This document shows positions 1 through 7,968 of a stretch of DNA of 64,000 nt, piece by piece. Both the position numbers and the translations under genes were made by a program. The notes under the pieces are model-generated. The model did not search any database and had not been told where the DNA came from. It saw only the letters and a program-made list of their open reading frames with translations. The stretch lies in the NCBI RefSeq assembly GCF_009828095.1, contig NZ_WTYP01000001.1, positions 1,178,001 through 1,242,000 on the forward strand, written 5' to 3'. The stretch is from Pontixanthobacter luteolus (GTDB lineage Bacteria > Pseudomonadota > Alphaproteobacteria > Sphingomonadales > Sphingomonadaceae). The stretch's first letter is position 1; every line of letters begins with the position of its first letter.

Positions 1-2
1 CA

Positions 3-362
3 TTTCTGGAGGAAGTGGGCGGAAATCTGAGAGCCTTCAACCTGCGGTCGACAGAATTGAGCTTTGCAGCCAATCCGACGGACGGTGCGATCGACTTCAC
101 CCTGACAGTGAAAGGCACAGAGTCCGGTACCGCGACTGTATCAGAACTCGCCACGTTCAGCGGATCGACCAGCATCGATGGTACCAACCAAAGCTTCGAC
201 GGACTTCTGGCAGATGGAAACAATGTCGCGACCGGTTCATTTGGCGGTTGGTTCTTCGGACCGCAGGGGGCCGAAATGGCTTTTGCGTGGGGTGCGGACA
301 TCCGCAGGGATGATGGAAGCAGGATCATCTTTGCGGCCAACACAGTCGGGTCAAACCCCTGA
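3..362 (+). CDS. C-terminal part of a TbpB-like beta-barrel protein (5' end outside window)
   Basis: The reading frame is already open at the left edge and stops with TGA at 360-362, so only about 119 C-terminal residues are visible; the GTG at 15 is probably internal. The segment is rich in Gly, Thr, Ser and Phe and ends with the pattern GSFGGWFFGPQGAEMAFAW, which resembles the C-terminal barrel of transferrin-binding-protein-B-like surface lipoproteins, where G-x-F-x-G-x-FFGP-x-A-x-E is the recurrent signature. Such proteins sit on the outer membrane and bind a ligand or partner protein. The signal peptide and N-terminal half are missing, so ligand and anchoring cannot be judged. No TonB receptor lies immediately downstream. 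The family call is an inference from one motif. Confidence 0.6.
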   Translation, partial: FLEEVGGNLRAFNLRSTELSFAANPTDGAIDFTLTVKGTESGTATVSELATFSGSTSIDGTNQSFDGLLADGNNVATGSFGGWFFGPQGAEMAFAWGADIRRDDGSRIIFAANTVGSNP

Positions 363-525
363 CACGCTGAAACCGTGCACCAATCCGTCCTGAAGCCATC
401 AGGAACGATGACCGAAAGACAATCGGGGCCGTGACCACCAGACCGCGTCTTACGGCGTTGCGGCCCCCGTTTCTTGCCAATTCGCAGACTTTGAAGCATG
501 TTTCTCCGCAGGGCAGGAGAGACTT

Positions 526-1395
526 ATGGCAACGAAACTGGAACGCACCGCTGCAGACGGGCTGCTGGATACGCTGACAATCAGGCCAATGACACCGGCG
601 ATTGGCGCAGAAATATTCGACATCGATCTTTCTGCGGCGAACATCGGGGAGAGTATCCCCGCCTTGCGCCAAGCCCTTCTTGCGCATGGGGTGATCTTTT
701 TCAGAGACCAGACGCTAACGGAAGAACAGCATATCGCGCTGGCCCGCCATTTCGGCGATCTGGAAATTCATCCGGCCACGCCGAAGGATCAGGAGAACCC
801 GGAAATCCTGCGCATTGCGCATGGCCCGAAAAGCAGGGGGCAGGAAAATTCCTGGCATTCTGACGTGACCTGGCGCGACAAACCTTCGCTCGGGTCGATC
901 TTGCGCGCTGTCGAAGTACCTGAGGTTGGCGGCGATACCCTGTTTGCCAATATGCACCTGGCATACGAGAACCTGAGCCCCAAAATGAGGGAATTCTGCG
1001 AAGGGCTTACCGCCGTGCACGACATCGCCCGCGTGTTTGCCGGGCGCCTCGGCAAGGCACCGGAAGATCTGCACGAGAAATACCCGCCCATGTCCCACCC
1101 GGTCATCCGCACTCATCCGGAAACGGGGAAGCAGACTATTTACGTGAACACCGCCTTCACCAGCCACATCGAAGGACTGAGCGCGAAGGAAAGCCGCTGG
1201 TTGCTCGACCACCTGTTTGCAGCTGCGAGCAATCCCGAGATCCAGTGCCGCTTCCGTTGGCAGAAGGGTTCGGTCGCTTTCTGGGACAACCGGCTGTGTC
1301 AGCACTTCGCGGCGAGCGATTATTACCCTGCCCGCCGCGTGATGGAACGTGTCACGATTGCCGGTGACAAGCCATTTTATCGGAAGTCAGCCTGA
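526..1395 (+). CDS. TauD/TfdA family Fe(II)/2-oxoglutarate dioxygenase
   Basis: A 289-residue protein of normal length for TauD/TfdA dioxygenases, which couple 2-oxoglutarate decarboxylation to hydroxylation of a small substrate such as taurine or other sulfonates, or aryloxyacids. The iron facial triad is visible: H111-x-D113 in the WHSDVTW segment and the distal H260 in CQHFAASDYYP, followed by R271, which would hold the 2-oxoglutarate carboxylate. The N-terminal TIRPMTPAIGAEI segment is also typical. ATG at 526 is preceded by AGGAG at 515-519, which fixes the start. No sulfonate transporter or regulator is adjacent, so the substrate is open; the gene looks monocistronic and converges on the decarboxylase gene that follows. 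Confidence 0.85.
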   Translation: MATKLERTAADGLLDTLTIRPMTPAIGAEIFDIDLSAANIGESIPALRQALLAHGVIFFRDQTLTEEQHIALARHFGDLEIHPATPKDQENPEILRIAHGPKSRGQENSWHSDVTWRDKPSLGSILRAVEVPEVGGDTLFANMHLAYENLSPKMREFCEGLTAVHDIARVFAGRLGKAPEDLHEKYPPMSHPVIRTHPETGKQTIYVNTAFTSHIEGLSAKESRWLLDHLFAAASNPEIQCRFRWQKGSVAFWDNRLCQHFAASDYYPARRVMERVTIAGDKPFYRKSA

Positions 1396-1406
1396 GCCGT
1401 ATGTAA

Positions 1407-2612
1407 TCAGCGCAAGCTGACGACATTGTCGCTTTCGCGCGGGTCCGCGCGGTCGCCGCGGTACAGGCTCGCCATTGGTTCGTCAGCGACATCAACCTGC
1501 TGCGCATCACCGAAACCGTTGAAACCGGTCTTCATGGCTGCGCCGTATGCACCCAGCATACCAATCTCGATATAGTCGTCGGCCTTGATGTCGCCGGGCA
1601 GCAGGAACGGGCCCTGCATGAAATCCGCATCGTCGCAGGTCGGCCCGAAGAAACTGAATTCCTCCAGCGGGTCGCGCAGATCGTCTTCCAGCGCCACAAC
1701 CGGAAACCGCCATTCAACATGGGCAGCATCGTACAGCGCGCCGTAAGCGCCATCATTGATGTACAGTTCCTCGCCGCGGCGCTTTTCGACGCGCACAATA
1801 AGCGATGAATATTCCGCGCACAGCGCCCGGCCCGGTTCGCACCACAATTCAGCATTGTACGCGATCGGCAGCTCGTAAAAATGCCGGTGAATGACGGAGA
1901 AGTAATCCTCCAGCGGGGGCGGTTCCATGCCCGGATAAACGCTCGGGAAACCGCCGCCGACATCGATCATATCGATCACGACGCTGGCATCAGCAATCGC
2001 GGCACGCACGCGTTCAAGGGCCTGTACATAGGCAAATGGCGTCATCGCCTGACTGCCTACGTGGAAACAGATGCCCAGCCAGTCGCAATGCTGGCGCGTG
2101 ACCTGCAACAATTCGCCTGCGTCAGCCAGATCGACGCCGAACTTCGACGCAAGTGACAACTCGGAATATTCGCTCGACACGCGCAGGCGCACCAGCAAGC
2201 GCAAATCCTTGGCAGGGTTGCCTTGCTCATCGCTGCATGCGGCGACGATTTTTTCCAGTTCCTCAACCGTATCGAGGCTGAAAGTCTTCACCCCGTGCTG
2301 ATGATAGGCTTCGCGGATTGCCCGCGTTGTCTTGACCGGGTGCATGAAACACAGGGTTGCTTCGGGAACGGCAGAACGCGCCAGCCGCACTTCGGCAATC
2401 GATGCAACATCGAAGTGGGTGATGCCGTTATCGTACAGGATGCGCAGCAATTGCGGCGACGGGTTCGCCTTCACCGCATAAAGCGACTTGCCCGGAAACT
2501 TCTCGACAAAGAAGCGGGCAGCGCGCGCGGCGGCTTGCGGGCGATTGAGGATAACCGGTTCGTCCGGAGCGAGGTCGCGGACTACAGCAGTGGCGTCAGG
2601 ATAAATGTGCAA
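1407..2612 (-). CDS. Ornithine/lysine-type PLP decarboxylase (alanine-racemase fold)
   Basis: A 401-residue fold type III PLP decarboxylase, the group of eukaryotic-like ornithine decarboxylases and bacterial lysine/ornithine decarboxylases. K48 in YAVKANP is the PLP lysine, H184-V-G-S-Q stacks on the cofactor, G219-G-G-F binds phosphate, E259-P-G-R is the phosphate/pyridine motif, and C326 in GPTCDDADF is the catalytic cysteine followed by the CDD that contacts the substrate amine. It would make putrescine from ornithine (or cadaverine from lysine) in the cytoplasm. The start is TTG with an AGGGGG Shine-Dalgarno-like run upstream; no in-frame ATG fits the family N-terminus. It is the last gene of the polyamine cluster, 232 nt after the carboxynorspermidine decarboxylase gene, and supplies that pathway's diamine. 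Confidence 0.86.
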   Translation of the reverse strand: MHIYPDATAVVRDLAPDEPVILNRPQAAARAARFFVEKFPGKSLYAVKANPSPQLLRILYDNGITHFDVASIAEVRLARSAVPEATLCFMHPVKTTRAIREAYHQHGVKTFSLDTVEELEKIVAACSDEQGNPAKDLRLLVRLRVSSEYSELSLASKFGVDLADAGELLQVTRQHCDWLGICFHVGSQAMTPFAYVQALERVRAAIADASVVIDMIDVGGGFPSVYPGMEPPPLEDYFSVIHRHFYELPIAYNAELWCEPGRALCAEYSSLIVRVEKRRGEELYINDGAYGALYDAAHVEWRFPVVALEDDLRDPLEEFSFFGPTCDDADFMQGPFLLPGDIKADDYIEIGMLGAYGAAMKTGFNGFGDAQQVDVADEPMASLYRGDRADPRESDNVVSLR

Positions 2613-2844
2613 CTCAAGGGACCCCCTGAAGGTAGTTAAACGTCAAGGCTGCCTTGCGGTAATCTCGTCCCTTGGGGCAGTGGAGCGCGCCTATAATCCG
2701 TGTGCGCGAAACCGCAAGAAAAATCGCGCAGTCTCAGGCTTCCCTGCGCAGAATTTCAGCCTTCTTTCCCAACCAATAGATGCGCGGCAGATCTGTTCCA
2801 AAACCGATGCCCGGTAGGCCAGCCTGGCCGAAGGAAAGCGGGAC

Positions 2845-4023
2845 CTAGCTGAGCCGGCCGCGGAAATCTTCGTAGCCGAACGATTTCACCAGCTCGAGAA
2901 CATCTGTCTCACTGTCCCACAAGTAAATGCTTGGCAGTTGTACGCCGTTGAAAGTGTTGGTTTTCACCATGGAATAATGCGCCTGGTCCAGGAACGCGAT
3001 CCGCTGCCCCGGTTCGTTTGGGACAGGCAGGCAGTAATCACCGATCACGTCGCCTGCGAGACAGGACGGACCGCCCAACCGTACCGGCGGCTGACCATCG
3101 GCAACCTTTTCATGCAACATGGCCGGGCGGTACGGCGCCTCGATCACGTCGGGCATGTGGCAGGTGGCGGAAATATCGGTGATCGCCAGCGGCACATCGT
3201 TTTGTCCGCTGTCGAGAATCGTACCGACGAGAATACCTGCATCCAATGCGACAGCCTCCCCCGGTTCGAGATAGATTTCAGCGCCGGTATCTTCCTTCGC
3301 ATCCTTCAGGAATTCGATCAGTTCGTCGCGCTGGTAATCGGCGCGGGTGATGTGGTGACCGCCGCCCATATTGATCCATTTGAGCTGACCGAAATATGGC
3401 TCGATCGCGTCAAACACCTTGTCCCACGTCTGCGCGAGCGGTTCGAAATCCTGTTCGCACAGATTGTGGAAGTGGATTCCGTCTACACCTTCCATATGCT
3501 CATCGGTAAGCTGGTCGAGCGGGAAGCCGAGGCGGCTACCCGGGCTGGAAGGATCGTAACGCGGTACTTCGCCGGTGGGGACCTGCGGATTGATCCGCAG
3601 ACCGATGTCGAAATCGCCGCCAGCCGCCCTGCCCTGATCCATGATCAAGGATGCGCGCCGCATCTGGCCCGGCGAATTGAAAATCACATGATCGGATAGC
3701 CGGCAGATTTCCTCCAGCTCGTCCGGTTTGTAAGCCGCGCAATAAGTCGCAATCTCACCATCGTAGAATTCGGAAGCGAGCCGCGTTTCCCATAATCCCG
3801 AAGAACATACCCCGTCGAGATATTCGCCGATAATCGGTGCAACCGACCACATCGAGAACGCCTTGAGCGCCGCGAGCACCTTTATGTCCGCGGCGTCACG
3901 CACTTCTGCAAGGATCTGCAAATTGGAACGCAGCTTGGCCGCGTCCACCACGAAGGCAGGACTGTCGACGCGCGACAAGTCGAATTGGCCGAACGCGCCC
4001 GGATCGCCAGCTTTAGTTTCCAT
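2845..4023 (-). CDS. nspC: Carboxynorspermidine/carboxyspermidine decarboxylase
   Basis: A 392-residue PLP enzyme of the alanine-racemase fold that decarboxylates carboxynorspermidine or carboxyspermidine, the last step of the aspartate-semialdehyde route to (nor)spermidine. K54 in LAALKAFSMW is the cofactor lysine; GIHFHNLCEQ, WINMGGGHHIT, YLEPGEAV and GGPSCLAGD are the characteristic family blocks, the last carrying the active-site cysteine. I chose ATG at 4023 over an upstream in-frame ATG because it starts the conserved region and its A overlaps the stop codon of the macrodomain gene (TAATG), implying translational coupling. A putrescine-forming decarboxylase lies downstream, so the likely product is spermidine rather than norspermidine; that is inference. 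Confidence 0.92.
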   Translation of the reverse strand: METKAGDPGAFGQFDLSRVDSPAFVVDAAKLRSNLQILAEVRDAADIKVLAALKAFSMWSVAPIIGEYLDGVCSSGLWETRLASEFYDGEIATYCAAYKPDELEEICRLSDHVIFNSPGQMRRASLIMDQGRAAGGDFDIGLRINPQVPTGEVPRYDPSSPGSRLGFPLDQLTDEHMEGVDGIHFHNLCEQDFEPLAQTWDKVFDAIEPYFGQLKWINMGGGHHITRADYQRDELIEFLKDAKEDTGAEIYLEPGEAVALDAGILVGTILDSGQNDVPLAITDISATCHMPDVIEAPYRPAMLHEKVADGQPPVRLGGPSCLAGDVIGDYCLPVPNEPGQRIAFLDQAHYSMVKTNTFNGVQLPSIYLWDSETDVLELVKSFGYEDFRGRLS

Positions 4024-4547
4024 TAGAAAGCTTTCATCGCTTTTGTAAAAGCTTCGGTGGCCTGCTCGTCGAAGCAAACCAGCGCGATCCGGTCAAAGGC
4101 TTCGGGATGCTGTTCGACAAATGCCGAGAGGGTCGCAACCGCAGTCTGCGCCGCGCTCTCCAGCGGATAATTGAATATGCCGGTTGAGATGGCCGGGATG
4201 CCAATTGTTCGCGCGCCGATTTCGACCGCGCGGCTAAGGGACTCGCTATAACAGCTAGCGAGTTGTCCCGCTTCACCGTTTTCGCCCCCTCGCCAAACCG
4301 GACCAACCGTGTGAATTATCCAATTCGCCGGCAGATCATAGCCTTTCGTCACTTTGGCCTGCCCAGTCTTGCACCCCCCAAGAAGTCTGCATTCGTGGAC
4401 GAGCTCTTTGCCGGCGGCCCGGTGAATCGCGCCATCCACGCCGCCGCCTCCCAGCAGAGACGAGTTTGCCGCGTTCACAATCGCGTCGAACTCCATCTTG
4501 ACGATGTTACCCTCGACAGCCTCGATCGCGGTTGACCCTATTATCAT
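4023..4547 (-). CDS. Macrodomain protein (ADP-ribose/O-acetyl-ADP-ribose binding)
   Basis: A 174-residue stand-alone macrodomain. The signature AIVNAANSSLLGGGGVDGAIH occupies about residues 22-42, and ISTGIFNYPLE near residues 121-131 is the second nucleotide-binding loop. Macrodomains of this MacroD/YmdB type bind ADP-ribose and often deacetylate O-acetyl-ADP-ribose (the by-product of sirtuins) or remove ADP-ribose from acidic residues. I take ATG at 4547 rather than a more upstream start because the upstream residues do not fit the fold and would lie inside the preceding gene. It begins 4 nt after the carboxynorspermidine synthase gene and its stop overlaps the start of the decarboxylase gene, so it is embedded between two consecutive steps of one pathway. 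What it does there is not known to me. Confidence 0.9.
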   Translation of the reverse strand: MIIGSTAIEAVEGNIVKMEFDAIVNAANSSLLGGGGVDGAIHRAAGKELVHECRLLGGCKTGQAKVTKGYDLPANWIIHTVGPVWRGGENGEAGQLASCYSESLSRAVEIGARTIGIPAISTGIFNYPLESAAQTAVATLSAFVEQHPEAFDRIALVCFDEQATEAFTKAMKAF

Positions 4548-4551
4548 GCGC

Positions 4552-5763
4552 CTAAAACCCGACCGGCCCGTCCATCTCCACGACATTCCACGGCAAGCCG
4601 TGCTCATTGAGCAGGTCCATGAAAGGATCGGGATCGAATTCTTCCATGTTGAATACTCCCTCCCCGGCCCATTTGCCCTGCACCATCAGCGCGCTGCCGA
4701 TCATTGCGGGGACGCCGGTGGTGTAGCTTACGCCCTGATTGCCGGTTTCCTCGTAGGCCGCCTCGTGGCTGCAGATATTGTTGATGTAGAACGTTTTCTC
4801 GCCTGACCCGTCCAGCGCCTCTCCGGTGGCGATGCAGCCGATATTTGTGTTGCCGGTGGTCGTCTCGCCGAGCGTTTCGGGCTTGGGCAATACGGCGGCG
4901 AGGAATTGCAGCGGCACGATTTCGCGGCCCTGATATTTGATCGGCTCGATCCCGGTCATGCCGACATTTTGCAGCACAGTCAGGTGCTTGATGTACTCAT
5001 CGCCAAAGGTCATCCAGAAGCGCGCGCGCTCCAGTTCGGGGATGAATTTGGAGAGGCTTTCCAGCTCCTCGTGATACATCAGGTAGGCATTGCGCGTGCC
5101 CACCTGGTCGAAGTCGAACTCGGTCTTCACCTGCATGGCGGGCGTTTCCACCCACTCGCCGTTTTCCCAGTGGCGGGCGGGCGCGGTCACTTCGCGGATG
5201 TTGATCTCGGGATTGAAATTGGTCGCAAAGGCCTGCCCGTGATCGCCGCCATTGCAATCGAGGATATCGAGCTGGCGGATGGTCTTCAGCTTGTGCTTCT
5301 TCAGCCACATGGTGAAGACGCTGGTCACGCCGGGATCGAAACCGGAGCCGAGGAGCGCCATCAGGCCCGCTTCCTTGAACCGGTCGTGATAGGCCCATTG
5401 CCATTTGTATTCGAACTTCGCCTCGTCCTTGGGCTCATAGTTAGCGGTGTCGAGGTAATCGACGCCCGCAGCCAGACACGCGTCCATGATCGGCAGATCC
5501 TGATAAGGCAGGGCCAAATTGACCACCAGACTGGGCTGCACCTTCTTGATCAGGTTAATCATTGCCGGGACTTCTTCGGCATCGATTTCATAAGTGCTGA
5601 CCGCCTGGCCAGTACGTTCCTTCACCGATGCGGCGATGGCATCACATTTGCTCTTGGTTCGGCTGGCGAGGTGGATGCTGTTGAAGATATCGGCATTCAT
5701 TGCCATCTTGTGGACGCAGACCGAGCTGACGCCGCCTGCACCGATTACGAGGACTGTCGACAT
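4552..5763 (-). CDS. Carboxynorspermidine/carboxyspermidine synthase (saccharopine dehydrogenase family)
   Basis: A 403-residue member of the saccharopine dehydrogenase family. VIGAGGVSS at residues 6-14 is the Rossmann NAD(P) loop, and GVDYLDTANYEP and LLGSGFDPGVTSVF are blocks characteristic of the carboxynorspermidine synthase branch, which reductively joins L-aspartate beta-semialdehyde to a diamine (putrescine or diaminopropane) using NADPH. It is the first gene of the polyamine cluster, followed after 4 nt by the macrodomain gene and then by nspC, so the two enzymes act in sequence. Genuine lysine-pathway saccharopine dehydrogenase is the alternative, but the neighbours make that unlikely. 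The ATG at 5763 opens directly into the dinucleotide-binding motif. Confidence 0.9.
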   Translation of the reverse strand: MSTVLVIGAGGVSSVCVHKMAMNADIFNSIHLASRTKSKCDAIAASVKERTGQAVSTYEIDAEEVPAMINLIKKVQPSLVVNLALPYQDLPIMDACLAAGVDYLDTANYEPKDEAKFEYKWQWAYHDRFKEAGLMALLGSGFDPGVTSVFTMWLKKHKLKTIRQLDILDCNGGDHGQAFATNFNPEINIREVTAPARHWENGEWVETPAMQVKTEFDFDQVGTRNAYLMYHEELESLSKFIPELERARFWMTFGDEYIKHLTVLQNVGMTGIEPIKYQGREIVPLQFLAAVLPKPETLGETTTGNTNIGCIATGEALDGSGEKTFYINNICSHEAAYEETGNQGVSYTTGVPAMIGSALMVQGKWAGEGVFNMEEFDPDPFMDLLNEHGLPWNVVEMDGPVGF

Positions 5764-5939
5764 GATTTGGTTTCTCCGAATTCGAATCTTGCGCGCTCTT
5801 TAGGGCAATGCGCGTGGCAGGCAAAACGATCCGGGAATTTCCTACACCGCGCAGTTGCGGCATAGGCCGCAAATGATCATGCTCGCCCGCGTCAACGCAA
5901 ACCCGATCGTCCACCGGTTGGGCAGGCCGAGGATTTCGA

Positions 5940-5980
5940 TCAGAACCGTGTTCCATGTGTTCCAAGCTGTAGGATTTGCC
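5940..5980 (+). repeat. 41-bp dispersed repeat, copy A
   Basis: These 41 bases recur without mismatch, in reverse complement, at 61000-61040. The element contains two direct copies of GTGTTCCA with a period of 9 and ends in TGTAGGATTTGCC. Here it stops two bases before the ATG of the threonine dehydratase-like gene, and the AGGA inside it sits about 8 nt before that ATG, so it may supply the ribosome binding site. The sequences flanking the two copies are unrelated apart from their intergenic position. Confidence 0.85.
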
Positions 5981-5982
5981 CC

Positions 5983-6942
5983 ATGAAAGACGCCGTCCGA
6001 CACCCCACTGCCGAAGGCGTTCAGCGGGCTGCACACAAGATTGCCGAAATCCTTCCTCCTACCCCGCTGCTGCCCGTAAACATCGGGCCCGTGTCGGCAT
6101 GGGTGAAGGCAGAAAACCTGCAGCCGATCGGCGCATTCAAGATACGTGGCGGCTGGCACCGGCTGAGCGATCTGTCCGAGGAAGAACGCGCCCGCGGCGT
6201 TATTGCCGTTTCCAGCGGTAACCATGCCCAAGGTGTCGCATGGGCAGCGCGCAAGCTGGGCGTCAAGGCAACGATTGTGATGCCGCGAAATGCGCCGCAG
6301 GTGAAACTGGATGCAACCCGTGCGCTCGGGGCCGAAATCGTGCTGTATGAACGCCCGGGAGAAGACCGTGACGAGGTTGCCGAAACGGTGCGCGCCAGGA
6401 CAGGTGCGATACTAGTCCATGCCTTTGCCGATCCATGGGTGATCGAGGGGCAAGGCAGTGCCGGTATCGAGATCGCGCAGCAGCTGGGCCATCAACCGTC
6501 ACGCATCATCGCGTGCTGCGGCGGCGGAGGTCTGGCTGCGGGTCTCTCGCTCGCCTGCCCCGATTCAGAGATTTATCCGGTGGAGCCTGCTGGCTGGGAC
6601 ATGGTTGGGCAAGCCATGGCGCAGGGACAGATCGTGCGCGCAGGGGATGACGCGCCGGCAACCATTTGCGACGCCTTGCAGCCTGTGGCCACCGCGCCGA
6701 TCAATCTTGACGTTCTGACGGGCCGTGCCTGCGCCGGGGTAACCGTTACTGACGAGGAGGTTCGCGCCGCGCAAAGGTTTGCGTTCTCCAACCTGCAACT
6801 GGTGGCCGAACCGGGCGGTGCAGCGGCGCTGGCGGCAGCGTTGGCAGGCAAGGTCCCGGTCGATGAAAGCACCGTTATCATGATCACCGGCGGCAATTGC
6901 GATCCGGCTGACTTTGCCGCGACTATCCACCGCAAAGAGTAG
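5983..6942 (+). CDS. Threonine/serine dehydratase-like PLP enzyme
   Basis: A 319-residue fold type II PLP enzyme of the threonine/serine dehydratase and serine racemase group. K53 in GAFKIRG is the PLP lysine, SSGNHAQG near residues 77-84 binds the substrate carboxylate, CCGGGGLAAG grips the cofactor phosphate, and ITGGNCD near the C-terminus contacts the pyridine nitrogen. The C-terminal ACT-type regulatory domain of biosynthetic IlvA is absent, so it resembles the catabolic/TdcB-like or racemase-like short form. It would convert threonine or serine to the 2-oxo acid plus ammonia; serine racemase activity is an alternative. The gene is divergent from the polyamine operon and stands directly behind the 41-bp repeat. 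Confidence 0.85.
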   Translation: MKDAVRHPTAEGVQRAAHKIAEILPPTPLLPVNIGPVSAWVKAENLQPIGAFKIRGGWHRLSDLSEEERARGVIAVSSGNHAQGVAWAARKLGVKATIVMPRNAPQVKLDATRALGAEIVLYERPGEDRDEVAETVRARTGAILVHAFADPWVIEGQGSAGIEIAQQLGHQPSRIIACCGGGGLAAGLSLACPDSEIYPVEPAGWDMVGQAMAQGQIVRAGDDAPATICDALQPVATAPINLDVLTGRACAGVTVTDEEVRAAQRFAFSNLQLVAEPGGAAALAAALAGKVPVDESTVIMITGGNCDPADFAATIHRKE

Positions 6943-7002
6943 TTGCAATTGACAACGGACCGCCCCCGAAGCAGGTTCCGCGGCCAAATCAGGGAGGATT
7001 GA

Positions 7003-7449
7003 ATGCAGGCTCAGATACTCGCACCGGCAGCGGTGCTCGTCTTGTGGTCGCTCGTAATGTTGTTCTGGATGGCGGGCACGCGGCTGCCAGCGATCAAGAA
7101 AGCTGGCAATGGCCTCGGCGAGGCAAAACCAGGCGGCCGGGGGCAGGACCTTGAAGGGGTCATCCCCGACAATGTTCAGTGGAAGGCGCACAATTACGCG
7201 CATCTCATGGAACAGCCGACCATTTTCTATCCGGCGGTGATCATCCTTGCGATCATGGGTGCCGGCGCAGTGGATGTGACGCTCGCGTGGATTTATGTCG
7301 CCCTGCGGATTATTCACTCGGTCTATCAGGCAACTGTGAACAAGGTGCCGGTCCGCTTTCTCATCTTCGTCGTTTCCAGCATCGTAATGGTCATCCTGGC
7401 CTTGCGCGCGGTGATGGTCACCCTGTTCGCCAATCCCGGAGTGCTGTGA
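7003..7449 (+). CDS. MAPEG family membrane protein, first of a tandem pair
   Basis: A 148-residue integral membrane protein with about four hydrophobic helices and the MAPEG pattern NVQWKAHNYAHLMEQPTIFY around residues 56-75, followed by AWIYVALRIIHS. MAPEG proteins include microsomal glutathione transferases and leukotriene synthases; bacterial members are mostly of unknown substrate. GGAGG at 6991-6995 lies just before the ATG. Its stop overlaps the ATG of a second, clearly related MAPEG gene by one base. Helix content and length fit a single complete domain, and the pair probably forms hetero- or homotrimers in the inner membrane; that is inferred from the family. Confidence 0.85.
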   Translation: MQAQILAPAAVLVLWSLVMLFWMAGTRLPAIKKAGNGLGEAKPGGRGQDLEGVIPDNVQWKAHNYAHLMEQPTIFYPAVIILAIMGAGAVDVTLAWIYVALRIIHSVYQATVNKVPVRFLIFVVSSIVMVILALRAVMVTLFANPGVL

Positions 7450-7898
7450 TGATTGTCGAAGCGATGATTTTCAAACCCGTCGTTGCCCTTCTGATCTGGA
7501 CGATGATCATGTGGGTGTGGATGTATGCCACGCGCATTCCGGCAATGTCGAAATCGGACGAGATCGGCGATGCCTCAACGCTGGTCGGTTCCACCGGTGC
7601 AAGCCTCCGCGAGAAATTGCCCGACAGCGTCAACTGGAAGGCAGACAATTACAACCACCTGCACGAGGCGCCGACGCTGTTCTATGCGGTTGCGATCATC
7701 CTCGCTTTGCTCGGACACGGTGACGGGATGAACGCGCTGCTGGCGTGGATTTATGCTGGCCTGCGGATCATCCACTCACTGGTGCAAGTGACCGCGAACC
7801 GGGTTCTGGTGCGGTTCGTTCTCTTCGCACTATCCAGCGTGGTGCTGATGGTGCTGATATTCCATGCGGCGATCGTGGTGTTCGACATCCACATCTGA
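7449..7898 (+). CDS. MAPEG family membrane protein, second of a tandem pair
   Basis: A 149-residue paralogue of the preceding gene: SVNWKADNYNHLHEAPTLFY and AWIYAGLRIIHS align with the corresponding blocks there, and the helix pattern is the same. The ATG at 7449 shares its A with the upstream TGA, so the two are surely co-translated; a longer frame that starts at 7179 runs inside the first gene and is not credible. Divergence between the two copies is substantial, which points to an old duplication and perhaps different roles. A hairpin that ends this gene and thioredoxin reductase lies at 7916-7947. Substrate unknown. Confidence 0.85.
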   Translation: MIVEAMIFKPVVALLIWTMIMWVWMYATRIPAMSKSDEIGDASTLVGSTGASLREKLPDSVNWKADNYNHLHEAPTLFYAVAIILALLGHGDGMNALLAWIYAGLRIIHSLVQVTANRVLVRFVLFALSSVVLMVLIFHAAIVVFDIHI

Positions 7899-7913
7899 CC
7901 CGCGCACAGAAAA

Positions 7914-7948
7914 CCGATGGAGGGGCGCTGCCGTGCGTCCCTCCATCC
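7914..7948 (-). terminator. Rho-independent terminator of trxB
   Basis: GATGGAGGG (7916-7924) pairs perfectly with CCCTCCATC (7939-7947). Read on the minus strand the stem is followed by GGTTTTC, serving trxB; on the plus strand there is no T-run, so it is at best a weak stop for the MAPEG pair. Confidence 0.7.
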
Positions 7949-7968
7949 AAAAATTCAATGCTCTGAAT

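Noticed and set aside
425-467. GGGGCCG ... CGGCCCC inverted repeat between the TbpB-like fragment and the dioxygenase gene
   Set aside because: The stem is only 7 bp with about 30 bases in the loop and no T-run close by, so it does not qualify as a terminator, although the gene boundary makes one plausible.
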